Below are positions 33,526-41,738 of a stretch of 64,000 nt of DNA, in pieces. The notes under the pieces are model-generated. The model searched no databases. It saw only the letters and a list, made by a program, of their open reading frames with translations, and was not told the origin of the DNA. The stretch comes from an uncultured Chloroflexota bacterium. Lineage in GTDB: Bacteria > Chloroflexota > Dehalococcoidia > GIF9 > AB-539-J10. The DNA lies in assembly GCA_903884455.1 (NCBI GenBank), contig CAISEW010000041.1:34086-98085 (forward strand), in the 5' to 3' direction. The translations under genes were made by a program, and so were the position numbers. Numbering within the stretch: the first letter of the stretch is position 1; every line of letters begins with the position of its first letter.

Positions 33526-34944
33526 ATGATAACGGTTTTAAAAAACGTTAAAGATAGAGAACAAGTCTCTTCCGAGGATGGGGAATTGCATTTGGCTGGT
33601 GAGGAGGCTGGTCAGGAAGAGGAATTATCTGAGCTTGAGATTACTCCTCAAAAGCGGGAGCTTGAACTTGGTGAGGATTTGTTGAATTTATACTTAGATG
33701 AAGTGGGGCAAACTCCTCTCCTCAATGCCGAGGAGACAAAAATGCTGACCAGCCAGATAGAGGATGAGAAGCATCTTGTCCGACTTGAGAAGGACTGGAG
33801 TGCCGAACATGGTGCTCAGCCGTCGGCAATCGATTTATTGTTGGCATTGGCGGAGCGCTTCAGTCGGGCGCGCGCGCTTTTTGAAGCCCTTTACCAGTGT
33901 CTTAAACTTCCTGCTCACGGAAGTATAGCAGAGAAGGTATCGCACCCAGAGCTACGTCGCGCAATCGATGGCAATATCGATCAGCATCTATCCAGCGCTA
34001 TAGCTAAAATCACCGGGGCAAGCCAAACTAGAATCGAGAAGACCGTGATTGAATTGTCGCTGGACAGCCGGCTGATACCCTGGCATATCATGGAAGAGGC
34101 AGGCCGGAAAAGTTCCCTGGCCGAATTTGAGAAAGTGCTGCAGTCGCCGGAATTCCATGACAAATTGGAAGCGCATCGCTCAGAAATTGTCAAGCACTTT
34201 GAGCAAATAAGAGAAATGACACGCCAGGCAACCAACCACATGATTAAAGCCAATTTGCGCCTGGTGGTAAGCGTGGCCAAGGGATATATTAGCTGGGGCG
34301 TGCCTCTGTCTGACCTCATCCAGGAAGGCAATATTGGGTTAATGCAGGCAGTGCAGAAATTCGACCACCGCAGAGGCTATAAGTTCAGTACCTACGCTAT
34401 TCTCTGGATCTGGCAGGCAATCAACAGGGCAGCTGATGACCAGTCACGCATTGTGCGCCTGCCGGGACACGTGGTTGACAATCTGACGAAGCTATCACGG
34501 GTAAGGAAGAACTTAGCTCAGAAGCTCGGCCGCCAGCCGATTGAGAAGGAGCTAGCTTCTGAGATGGGACTGCCGTCCGAGAAGATAGAATCGCTGCTTA
34601 AGCTGAGCTCTGGGGTGCCTGTTTCTTTTGAGACACCTGTAGGAGAAGAGGGAAGCCAACTCGGTGATTTCATCGCAGATGAGGCGATTCTGCAGCCTGA
34701 TGAACAGTCCACTGCAAGCTTGCTCAGGGAAGAATTGAGCAAAACATTAGAGTCGCTGACACCCCGAGAACGACGCATAATTGAGTTGAGGTTTGGGCTG
34801 GGCAATGAGTACAGTCGGACCCTGGCAGAGGTTGGCACAGAGTTAGGTCTCAGCAAGGAGCGAATCCGCCAGATTGAAAAAGAAGCACTGGCTAAGCTGC
34901 GCCATCCAAGTCACAGCCGCGAGTTGATAGGGTATCTCGGATGA
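33526..34944 (+). CDS. rpoD: Primary RNA polymerase sigma factor (sigma-70)
   Basis: A 472-residue sigma-70 family protein. Region 1.2 ([19 protein letters not shown]), a non-conserved spacer, region 2 ([38 protein letters not shown]...[22 protein letters not shown]), region 3 and region 4 ([52 protein letters not shown]). Region 2.1 has the usual length, but the second region-2 position reads SWGVPL where most primary sigmas have NRGLSF. It may thus be a primary-like group 2 sigma. Ribosome site AAAGGAGG upstream. Confidence 0.88.
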   Translation: MITVLKNVKDREQVSSEDGELHLAGEEAGQEEELSELEITPQKRELELGEDLLNLYLDEVGQTPLLNAEETKMLTSQIEDEKHLVRLEKDWSAEHGAQPSAIDLLLALAERFSRARALFEALYQCLKLPAHGSIAEKVSHPELRRAIDGNIDQHLSSAIAKITGASQTRIEKTVIELSLDSRLIPWHIMEEAGRKSSLAEFEKVLQSPEFHDKLEAHRSEIVKHFEQIREMTRQATNHMIKANLRLVVSVAKGYISWGVPLSDLIQEGNIGLMQAVQKFDHRRGYKFSTYAILWIWQAINRAADDQSRIVRLPGHVVDNLTKLSRVRKNLAQKLGRQPIEKELASEMGLPSEKIESLLKLSSGVPVSFETPVGEEGSQLGDFIADEAILQPDEQSTASLLREELSKTLESLTPRERRIIELRFGLGNEYSRTLAEVGTELGLSKERIRQIEKEALAKLRHPSHSRELIGYLG

Positions 34945-35334
34945 CGGGTTTTTAGGCTGGTTAAATTTGATTTAATTCTCGCAGAAAAAAAGGAAACAGA
35001 GAGTGAGCCGTACAGGATTCGAACCTGTGACACCCTGATCAGAAGATACAAAAAATATATCCCTGGGCGTGAAAAGAAGTAATTCCTGATACCTTTTTAC
35101 TGGCGATTTAGCTTCGATTTGTACCGCCAGGTCACTCTTGGTTTTTTATGGTGGGGAAAAATTCATTAGCAAAAATGTTGGCAAGTGACGATGGATTTAG
35201 GCAGAAACATAGACCGCCAAACAACTTAAAGTTGATAGTTATTGAATACAACGATTTAAAGTGTTAACATACTATGCTTGGAATAATAGAATCACTAGAT
35301 ATATATAGGCGCGAATAGTAGTGAGAGCAATGAA
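34945..35334. other. Gap without gene; left border of the small island
   Basis: No coding sequence. The only recognisable item is the 3' tRNA fragment at 35004-35045. The remainder becomes AT-rich towards the Ntn-hydrolase gene and should contain its promoter (a TACTAT at 35270 is a weak candidate). Confidence 0.6.
35004..35045 (-). pseudogene. 3' fragment of a tRNA (probably tRNA-Arg, TCT anticodon)
   Basis: Read on the minus strand: anticodon loop CTTCTGA (anticodon TCT), 3' stem TCAGG, variable loop GTGTC, T arm ACAGG-TTCGAAT-CCTGT, 3' acceptor ACGGCTC and discriminator A. The 5' half is missing: the bases upstream do not pair with the anticodon stem or acceptor. Such a 3' piece ending in the anticodon loop is what integrase-mediated recombination leaves at an attachment site. 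Confidence 0.65.
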
Positions 35335-36582
35335 ATGACTGCGGAAATAGCAATACTAAATAAGGAGGCTGTAGCGTTAGCTGCGGACAGTGCGGTGACG
35401 GCTGGTGAAGGGGAAGGTATGAAGATATTCACTACAGGAAATAAGATATTTGAGCTGTCTCCGAAGATGCCTGTGGGTGTTATGGTGTATAACAATGCAC
35501 AATTCATTGGGGTGCCGTGGGAGACTATAATATGCGAGATACGTAAGCAAGTCCCAGCAGATGGATTCAAGAGTTTAGATGGATATATAAGATTATTCTT
35601 ATCGTACTTTGAAAAAGGGAGCTATCTATTTCCGGAGAAGAAACAAAGAACATATTTCATGGAGCATATATATTATTGCTGTTGGAGGACAAAAGATATA
35701 ATAGTTGAGAGAGTGGACAAGGAGCTTGAGAAGCGTAAGCCTCTGAGTGAAAGGTCGATTAAAATTCTAGTATCAAACGTAATTAGGGACGAATTGAATG
35801 ATTGGAGAAGTTTGGAGGAATATGAGAGGTCTTCATCTATCAAATTAAATATGGGTGGGGAATTGATAAAATACTATCGGAGTTCGATTCAACAAATTAT
35901 AGATACGGTCTTCCAAAAGATACCGATGTCTAAAGATACTAGGAAAAATATGTTCGAAATAATAAAGCGCTTCGTTTCGTATGGAACTGATGAAATACAA
36001 AATACAGGGATAGTAATTGCTGGTTTTGGTGAAGAAGAAGCGTTTCCTTCATTAAGGTCATTTATTTTTGACGGTCTATTTAATGGTAAGCTCAAGTATT
36101 CTAAGGGACCTAGGAGTGTTATTGGGGAAAATATTGCAGCGAGTATTTTCCCATTCGCACAAGGAGAGATGGTAGCTAGATTCATGGAAGGAGTAGACCC
36201 TGATTACCGGCAAGCTGAGCGAGATTTTATGTCAGAGTTATCAGAGAAATTTGCTGGTGCAATAGTGAAAAATTTAAAAAAATACAGTTCACGAGAAAAA
36301 GAGAATTTGTCAGCACAAATAAAAGATGAGTGTAAGAGAATATTCAATAATTATGACAAAGGCATGGATAGGGAGATAGAAGAACACTTTACTACTCCGA
36401 TAACAGGAGTTGTAGCGGTACTACCTAAAACTGAGATGGCCAAACTTGCCGAGGCATTAGTGAACCTAACCTCTATAAAGAGAAAATTTTCTAGTGTAAG
36501 TGAAACCGTAGCCGAACCAATAGATGTTGCAGTGATTAGTAAAAGTGACGGATTTGTATGGATAAAGAAGAAAAGTTACTAG
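35335..36582 (+). CDS. Proteasome/HslV-like Ntn-hydrolase with long extension (uncharacterised family)
   Basis: A 415-residue protein. After removal of Met1 the N-terminus would be Thr1. Counting from it, Asp falls exactly at position 17 (LAADSAVTAG), as in HslV and proteasome beta subunits (T1, D17, K33). A Lys in GNKIFEL (position 36) fits the catalytic Lys after a short insertion. PVGVMVYNNAQFIGVPWETII continues the fold. About 200 helical residues are then inserted before the late strands IVIAGFGEEEAFPSLRSFIFDG and the C-terminal IDVAVISKSDGFVWIKKK. I infer a self-exposed threonine hydrolase; substrate, oligomer state and processing are unknown. Low GC and AT-rich codons unlike its neighbours suggest transfer. 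A small gene follows 25 bases on, and no unfoldase is nearby. Confidence 0.7.
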   Translation: MTAEIAILNKEAVALAADSAVTAGEGEGMKIFTTGNKIFELSPKMPVGVMVYNNAQFIGVPWETIICEIRKQVPADGFKSLDGYIRLFLSYFEKGSYLFPEKKQRTYFMEHIYYCCWRTKDIIVERVDKELEKRKPLSERSIKILVSNVIRDELNDWRSLEEYERSSSIKLNMGGELIKYYRSSIQQIIDTVFQKIPMSKDTRKNMFEIIKRFVSYGTDEIQNTGIVIAGFGEEEAFPSLRSFIFDGLFNGKLKYSKGPRSVIGENIAASIFPFAQGEMVARFMEGVDPDYRQAERDFMSELSEKFAGAIVKNLKKYSSREKENLSAQIKDECKRIFNNYDKGMDREIEEHFTTPITGVVAVLPKTEMAKLAEALVNLTSIKRKFSSVSETVAEPIDVAVISKSDGFVWIKKKSY

Positions 36583-36607
36583 TGTACTTGAGGTAAAGGA
36601 GAGGGCA

Positions 36608-36778
36608 ATGCAGAAAACAAAAAATAGAAAACGTCTTATTTACAGCACCAGAGAATTTGAGAGAGCGTATCTCCCAAAGACAACAAAGAGGCTAGAAATT
36701 CCTGCTGGAAATAGCACGAGTGACTTTGGTGTTAATTTAGCAAAAAAGATTATGAGTAGAATAAATGTAAAAGTATAA
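36608..36778 (+). CDS. Small basic protein, putative partner of the Ntn-hydrolase
   Basis: A 56-residue product (MQKTKNRKRLIYSTREFE, ending KKIMSRINVKV) with a good ribosome site AAAGGAGAGGG seven bases before ATG 36608. It is Lys/Arg-rich at both ends, AT-rich like the preceding gene, and shares its terminator, so the two form a bicistronic unit. It resembles no family I know. A regulator, substrate or adaptor role is only a hypothesis. Confidence 0.6.
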   Translation: MQKTKNRKRLIYSTREFERAYLPKTTKRLEIPAGNSTSDFGVNLAKKIMSRINVKV

Positions 36779-36811
36779 TGAAACATTGCTACATTAGCAA
36801 TAACGATTGCT

Positions 36812-36842
36812 AAAAAGGCCCGCATTTTATGGGTCTTTTTTT
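36812..36842 (+). terminator. Intrinsic terminator of the Ntn-hydrolase operon
   Basis: A 10-bp stem (AAAAAGGCCC / GGGTCTTTTT, one G-T pair) with a 9-base loop and a run of Ts. Confidence 0.85.
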
Positions 36843-36873
36843 ATACTACTTGACAAGGTGAACAGGCAGGGGC

Positions 36874-36984
36874 CTAGGCCCGCAGCATCTCCTTCTTCCG
36901 TAGCACCTTCTCTGCATCCTTCTTGGCACCGACCTTCTGGAATGTGACAAGTGCTTCATCGATTAAGAGATAGATGTACGTAAG
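36874..36984 (-). pseudogene. Remnant of a helical-repeat protein C-terminus
   Basis: On the minus strand the frame reads IDEALVTFQKVGAKKDAEKV then LRKKEMLRA and a stop at 36874-36876. The pattern resembles the last TPR-like helices of regulatory or ATPase proteins. Upstream it runs directly into the tRNA-Glu gene, so no full gene exists: a deletion scar at the right edge of the island. Confidence 0.45.
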
Positions 36985-36987
36985 AAA

Positions 36988-37061
36988 TGCCCCCAAGGGG
37001 ATTCGGACCCCTGATCTTCAGCTTGAAAGGCTGATGTCCTAGGCCGCTAGACGATGGGGGC
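36988..37061 (-). tRNA. tRNA-Glu (TTC)
   Basis: A complete cloverleaf on the minus strand: acceptor GCCCCCA / TGGGGGC, D arm with CTAGCGGCCTAG, anticodon stem TCAGC / GCTGA around CTTTCAA (anticodon TTC), T arm AGGGG-TCCGAAT-CCCCT, discriminator A. CCA is not encoded. The T loop reads TCCGAAT instead of TTCGAAT. Confidence 0.93.
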
Positions 37062-37333
37062 AACGTTAAGCATTTTACGGGTAAATGGCTAAATGTGCAA
37101 GGTCTGACTAAAGTATAGCTTGCTTCGGCTTGCTAATAACTTGGATATGAGGTATTATGTGGCGGTTGTTATGCCCACAACTGGTAATCTCAAACTGAAA
37201 GGAATTGTCCGAAAGCGCTAAGAACATGGGCTGGGCTGTTCGCTCTCGGTGATACCTGCGCTCTACTTGTTTGGTTTGAGAAAGGATGATTCTCGAGGTC
37301 AATGAATAGGACTCAAAAGGAGGTTTGATAAAT

Positions 37334-39151
37334 ATGATGAAAGAGACAGATAGAGTTGCTTCGCGAATTGAGGAAGTAATTGATGAAGCCAGCGGGAAGG
37401 CATATTTGCCTCCTTGTCAGGTTCGCTGTCCTCTTAAAATAGATATTCAACGCAATCACGTTATGATTTCATGCCTTCCCCTGGATGAGAAGGAGGCCTC
37501 CAGCCAGATATTAAAGATAGGCGATGAAATCTATGACAAAAACCCTTTATTTCCAATCCTCTGCAGCTACGTTTGTGGGCTTTGCGAGAAAGAGTGTAAT
37601 TATGAAGAACAAACCGGAGCAGTGAGAAGAAAATTGCTGCTGCGGTTTATCGCCGATCATTATCTACCCTACTTGGAAACAAAACCTTCATATGCTGCTC
37701 CTACCAGGGAAAAAGTGGCGGTGATTGGAGGAGGACCGGCAAGCCTGATGTGTGCTTATACGCTGAGCAGGCAGGGTTACCGGGTCACTATTATGGAGAG
37801 AAGTTCGAAGTTGGGGGGTGCCCTGAGATGGATTCCCAAATATCGCCTTCCTGAAGATATCATGGATGCTACCTTGAATAATTTAGTCAGGATTGCTCAT
37901 ATAGATGTCAAGCTCGGCTACATAATGAAAGATGGTGAGAAAACGCTGGACGAACTCAGAAAAGAAGGTTATCAGGCCATATTTATCGCTACTGGCACCC
38001 CTTCTCCAAGACCCCTTAGCTTTGAAGGGAAACTCGTGGCGGGAGCAGATCTGGATGGAGTCATGTTTGGTTTGAACCTCCTCTCTGACGTGAGCCAGAA
38101 GAAAGTTCGTCCTCGGCTCTTCGAGGGCAAAAGGGTGATAGTAATCGGAGGCGGTAATGTGGCTTTTGATGCTGCGAGAACCGCCCGACGACTTGGCGGG
38201 AAAATTACACTCGTGTGCCTGGAATGTGAAGACAAATCTTCCAAGGATGGAATTCCAGCTGATATCGAAGAAATCGAAGGCGCCACTGAGGAAGGAATTC
38301 AAATCGTCTATTCCCGGGGTGTAGAAGAGATAATTGGCGAGGATGGGAAATTCCGGAAGATAAAGTGCCCTCGGTGCACATCGGTCTACGACCAGATGGG
38401 ATATATTGGATTTAATCCCAAGTTCGACAAGAGTGACGTGATATATCTTGAAGGAGATGTGCTACTCGTTACCATCGGACAAGGTGCGGAGAGAAAATTC
38501 TTTCAGCAAGAGGATTTATTGGATGAAAGAGGCAGGATTGACGTCGACCCACTTACTCTGATGAGCAATCGCAAAAAGGGGATTTTCATCGGAGGCGATG
38601 TCAGGAGAATAGGCTTTGCCTCAGAGGCAATGAGAGAAGGGATGATAGCTGCCGAGTCTATAGACCGCTACCTCAAGGGCGAAGACCTTAAGAAAGGAAG
38701 AGAGAGGGACTATGAGAAGGCAGCTATTCCCAGAGCTGCAGAGTACAAGTCTCAACCTGAGCTTAAATGGTTGTCGGCGAAAAAAAGGATAAACTTCAAA
38801 CCTTTTGAGAAGGGATTTACCCTGGAACAGGCGGTGGAAGAGGCTGGGAGATGTCTATACTGCGGCCCGTGTAAGAGTTGTAAAGCATGTGTGATGCTAG
38901 AGCTTCAAATTGAGATACCAGAAATTGAGCTCAATCGGGAGATATGTAGCGGATGTGGGGTCTGTGTTCTCCTGTGCAGCTATGATGCCATCAAATTGGA
39001 GAAATCTGGGGATAGGGCTGTAGCAGTTATCAATAACCTCAGGTGCAAACGATGCGGGGTGTGTGCTGCTGCTTTCCCCAGCGCGGCAATTGCCCCTGAA
39101 CATTTCACTGACAAAGAAATTATGGCTGAAATCGAGGGCGTGTTGGTATAA
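37334..39151 (+). CDS. GltD-like NAD(P)/FAD oxidoreductase with Fe-S domains
   Basis: About 605 residues; start ATG 37334, about ten bases behind AAGGAGG (TTG 37325 also in frame). N-terminal Cys-rich helical domain (LPPCQVRCPLKIDIQ, CSYVCGLCEKECNYEEQ), FAD site VAVIGGGPASLMCAYTLSRQ, NAD(P) site VIVIGGGNVAFDAARTARR, then a C-terminal ferredoxin domain with CSGCGVCVLLCSYDAI and CKRCGVCAAAFPSAAI. In the last motif the fourth Cys is Phe. Such subunits feed electrons between NAD(P)H and ferredoxin-dependent partners. No large catalytic subunit is adjacent, and hypF follows on the same strand. Confidence 0.88.
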   Translation: MMKETDRVASRIEEVIDEASGKAYLPPCQVRCPLKIDIQRNHVMISCLPLDEKEASSQILKIGDEIYDKNPLFPILCSYVCGLCEKECNYEEQTGAVRRKLLLRFIADHYLPYLETKPSYAAPTREKVAVIGGGPASLMCAYTLSRQGYRVTIMERSSKLGGALRWIPKYRLPEDIMDATLNNLVRIAHIDVKLGYIMKDGEKTLDELRKEGYQAIFIATGTPSPRPLSFEGKLVAGADLDGVMFGLNLLSDVSQKKVRPRLFEGKRVIVIGGGNVAFDAARTARRLGGKITLVCLECEDKSSKDGIPADIEEIEGATEEGIQIVYSRGVEEIIGEDGKFRKIKCPRCTSVYDQMGYIGFNPKFDKSDVIYLEGDVLLVTIGQGAERKFFQQEDLLDERGRIDVDPLTLMSNRKKGIFIGGDVRRIGFASEAMREGMIAAESIDRYLKGEDLKKGRERDYEKAAIPRAAEYKSQPELKWLSAKKRINFKPFEKGFTLEQAVEEAGRCLYCGPCKSCKACVMLELQIEIPEIELNREICSGCGVCVLLCSYDAIKLEKSGDRAVAVINNLRCKRCGVCAAAFPSAAIAPEHFTDKEIMAEIEGVLV

Positions 39152-39164
39152 ACTTGACTGAATA

Positions 39165-39192
39165 TTGCATTCCTCAGGAATCGTCTTATAAA
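39165..39192 (+). promoter_or_regulatory. Probable hypF promoter
   Basis: TTGCAT (39165-39170), 16 bases, TATAAA (39187-39192). The predicted start lies at about 39199, inside the ACTAACCCC segment of the structured leader. Confidence 0.5.
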
Positions 39193-39266
39193 CTAACCCC
39201 AGGCGAATTTTGATTTTAAATTAAGCGGGGTCCCACGAAAATCGCAAGATTTTCGTGGGTTAGTGT
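39193..39266 (+). promoter_or_regulatory. Two-hairpin leader directly before hypF
   Basis: ACCCC (39196-39200) can pair with GGGGT (39227-39231), and CCCACGAAAATC / GATTTTCGTGGG (39232-39259) forms a perfect 12-bp hairpin with loop GCAA. Alternatively ACTAACCC at the 5' end can pair with GGGTTAGT next to the ATG. There is no Shine-Dalgarno sequence. A homologous leader precedes ilvD (48441-48518). Confidence 0.6.
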
Positions 39267-41657
39267 ATGTCAAAAGCAGCAAGACAGTCCCTCAAATCAG
39301 CTTCTATTAGCGTCCGGGGCATCGTTCAGGGCGTGGGCTTCAGGCCTTTTGTCTACGGACTAGCTGTTAAACACAACCTTAAGGGATGGGTTTACAACAC
39401 TTCAGAGGATGTCAAGATTGAGGTAGAAGGTGCAGCAGAGGCTATTAAGAAATTTGAGCGGGAACTCGAGACAAAAGCCCCACCGCTGGCTCACATCGAG
39501 AACATAACTATCGAGTATCACCCACCCCACGGTTATAAAAATTTTGAAATTCGACAGAGCCAGGCACAGGCAGGGAAATATCAGCTTATCTCTCCGGATG
39601 TCGCTACCTGCCAGGCTTGCCTTGGTGAGTTGCTAAATTCTGAAGACCGCCGCCACCGCTATCCCTTTACCAACTGCACCAATTGCGGCCCACGCTTTAC
39701 CATAATTGAAGATATGCCCTATGACCGCCCCAAGACAACCATGCGCTACTTCCAGATGTGCTCCCAATGCCAGGCGGAATATGATAATCCCTTGGATCGC
39801 CGCTTCCATGCTCAACCCAACGCCTGCCCGAAATGCGGTCCCCAGGTCCAGTTAGTTGATAACCGGGGCAAGCTGGTAACCAAGTCGAATCCTATTGCCG
39901 CTGCCAGTCAGCTCCTTAAAGAAGGGAAAATCGTGGCTATTAAGGGCTTAGGGGGTTTTCTCCTGGCTTGCGATGCCACGAACGATACCGCAGTTAAAAC
40001 GCTGCGGCAGAGGAAGAAGCGCTCCTCCAAGCCCTTTGCCATAATGGTAACCGATGTAGACGAAGCTAAGAGGCATTGCTATGTCTCGCCAGAGGAGGAA
40101 AATTTACTTACCTCACCTCAAAGCCCCATCGTACTCATGAAGTGGCGGGAGGACTCATCTGGGTCTCGAGAGGTAGCGCCCAATTTACAATTCTTAGGGG
40201 TTATGCTGCCGTATACCCCGCTTCACCACATACTGCTCAGGGACACGGGCCGGCCTTTAGTAATGACCAGCGGCAATCTCAGTGAAGAGCCTATCGCCAG
40301 AGACAACGATGAAGCCTTATGGAGGCTTTCCGGTATTGCCGATTACTTTCTAATCCATAATCGGGATATCTATTCCCGCTACGATGATAGCGTGGCCATA
40401 GTAGAAAGGGGCACAAGCCAGCTTATAAGGCGAGCGCGTAGCTACGCTCCCTATCCCATCCGCCTGCCGTTTAAAACCAGGCAGGTGCTTGGTTGCGGCG
40501 CCGAGGAGAAAAATACGTTCTGCCTGACCAAAGATAACTATGCCTTCCTATCGCAGCATATCGGCGATATGGAGAACATGGAAACTCTGGAGCATTTTGA
40601 CAGCACTATATCCCTGTATAAAAGGCTTTTCCATGTAGAGCCTGAAATCATTGCCCATGACCTCCACCCTGATTATCTGGCCACCAAATATGCCCGGGAG
40701 TTAGGCGAGTCCGGTATAAAGCTTATTCCTGTGCAGCACCACCATGCCCATATCGCCAGTTGCCTGGCTGATAATGGGCTGGAGTCCCCGGTTATCGGCG
40801 TGGCCTTCGATGGCACGGGGATGGGTGTGGATGGGAATATCTGGGGAGGGGAATTCCTGGTCGCCGACTACCGTAATTTTCGCAGAGCAGGACATCTGGA
40901 ATATTTGCCTTTGCCTGGAGGAGCCGCAGCTATAAAAAGACCTTACCGCACCGCCATCGGCTATATTCTCACTCTATTAGGGGAAAATGCCCTCAACGCT
41001 GTCATTGCGACCCTGAACGAAGTGAAGGGGAAGCAATCCCAGTTGGCTTCTATCGGGCAAATGAGCGAAGTTGAAATAGAGGTTATCAAGCGCCAGATCG
41101 AAAGAAGGATAAATTCACCACTTAGCTCGAGCATGGGACGCCTTTTTGATGCCATATCAGCCCTGCTGGGCATAAGGGGCGAAATAGATTACGAAGGACA
41201 GGCGGCGGTGGAACTGGAGATGGCTGCCCTCTCCTCTGTCATTGCGAGGCCTGTCCCGAGCGAAGCGAGGGAACTCGACGAAGCAATCTCCGGTAATAAT
41301 GAAAGTTACCCATACCACATAGTACAAGATAAGGGAATAAGAATCGTGCGCCTGAAGGACCTGCTCGCAGCCGTAATAGAAGACTTACATCAGGGTATAT
41401 CAAAGGGGAGGATATCAGTCAAATTCCACAATACCGTAGCCCGGATGATAAACGAGATGTGCCACTTGATAGCCGACGAAACAGGCATCAGCCAGGTAGC
41501 ATTAAGCGGCGGCGTATTCCAGAATCGTTTGCTGTTGAGTAAAACAGTCAGCTTACTGGAAAGCAGCGGTTTCCAGGTTTTTACCCACAGGCAGGTGCCC
41601 TGTAATGACGGCGGCATCTCCCTGGGTCAAGCCGTTATTGCCAATTTCGTCGTATAA
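39267..41657 (+). CDS. hypF: Carbamoyltransferase HypF with two in-frame repeat inserts
   Basis: A 796-residue enzyme that makes the cyanide ligands of [NiFe]-hydrogenase from carbamoyl phosphate with HypE. Acylphosphatase domain (VRGIVQGVGFRPFVYGLA), zinc fingers (CQACLGEL...CTNCGPRFTIIEDMPYDRP...CSQCQAEYDNP...CPKCGP), YrdC-like domain (GGFLLACDATND, SPIVLM) and Kae1-like domain (VQHHHAHIASCLADNG, FDGTGMGVDGNIWGGEFL, LSGGVFQNRLL). Residues 579-591 and 658-675 are translations of palindromic repeats, located in surface-type linkers of the Kae1-like domain. The rest is intact. It is unlinked to hypCDE. Confidence 0.95.
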   Translation: MSKAARQSLKSASISVRGIVQGVGFRPFVYGLAVKHNLKGWVYNTSEDVKIEVEGAAEAIKKFERELETKAPPLAHIENITIEYHPPHGYKNFEIRQSQAQAGKYQLISPDVATCQACLGELLNSEDRRHRYPFTNCTNCGPRFTIIEDMPYDRPKTTMRYFQMCSQCQAEYDNPLDRRFHAQPNACPKCGPQVQLVDNRGKLVTKSNPIAAASQLLKEGKIVAIKGLGGFLLACDATNDTAVKTLRQRKKRSSKPFAIMVTDVDEAKRHCYVSPEEENLLTSPQSPIVLMKWREDSSGSREVAPNLQFLGVMLPYTPLHHILLRDTGRPLVMTSGNLSEEPIARDNDEALWRLSGIADYFLIHNRDIYSRYDDSVAIVERGTSQLIRRARSYAPYPIRLPFKTRQVLGCGAEEKNTFCLTKDNYAFLSQHIGDMENMETLEHFDSTISLYKRLFHVEPEIIAHDLHPDYLATKYARELGESGIKLIPVQHHHAHIASCLADNGLESPVIGVAFDGTGMGVDGNIWGGEFLVADYRNFRRAGHLEYLPLPGGAAAIKRPYRTAIGYILTLLGENALNAVIATLNEVKGKQSQLASIGQMSEVEIEVIKRQIERRINSPLSSSMGRLFDAISALLGIRGEIDYEGQAAVELEMAALSSVIARPVPSEARELDEAISGNNESYPYHIVQDKGIRIVRLKDLLAAVIEDLHQGISKGRISVKFHNTVARMINEMCHLIADETGISQVALSGGVFQNRLLLSKTVSLLESSGFQVFTHRQVPCNDGGISLGQAVIANFVV
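41002..41040 (+). repeat. Palindromic element inside hypF
   Basis: TCATTGCGACCCTGAACG...GCAATCCC, translated VIATLNEVKGKQS within HypF. It is the clearest host example of an in-frame insertion. Confidence 0.88.
41239..41290 (+). repeat. Second palindromic element inside hypF
   Basis: TCATTGCGAGGCCTGTCCCG...GAAGCAATCTC, translated VIARPVPSEARELDEAIS; no frame change. Confidence 0.88.
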
Positions 41658-41676
41658 AGAGTTACTTCCCCATCTG

Positions 41677-41713
41677 TCATTGCGAGGCTGCCAAAGCCAG
41701 CCGAAGCAATCTC
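41677..41713 (+). repeat. Palindromic element after hypF
   Basis: TCATTGCGAGGCTGCC...GAAGCAATCTC in the short spacer between convergent hypF and the GLUG lipoprotein gene; it may act as a bidirectional hairpin. Confidence 0.88.
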
Positions 41714-41738
41714 GTTGTGAAAAAGAGTTACCCCCCTT

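Noticed and set aside
40076-40285. Alternative-frame ORFs inside hypF, the surface proteins and the RCC1 gene
   Set aside because: They lie wholly inside well-supported genes in other frames, with no ribosome site and no protein-like composition.
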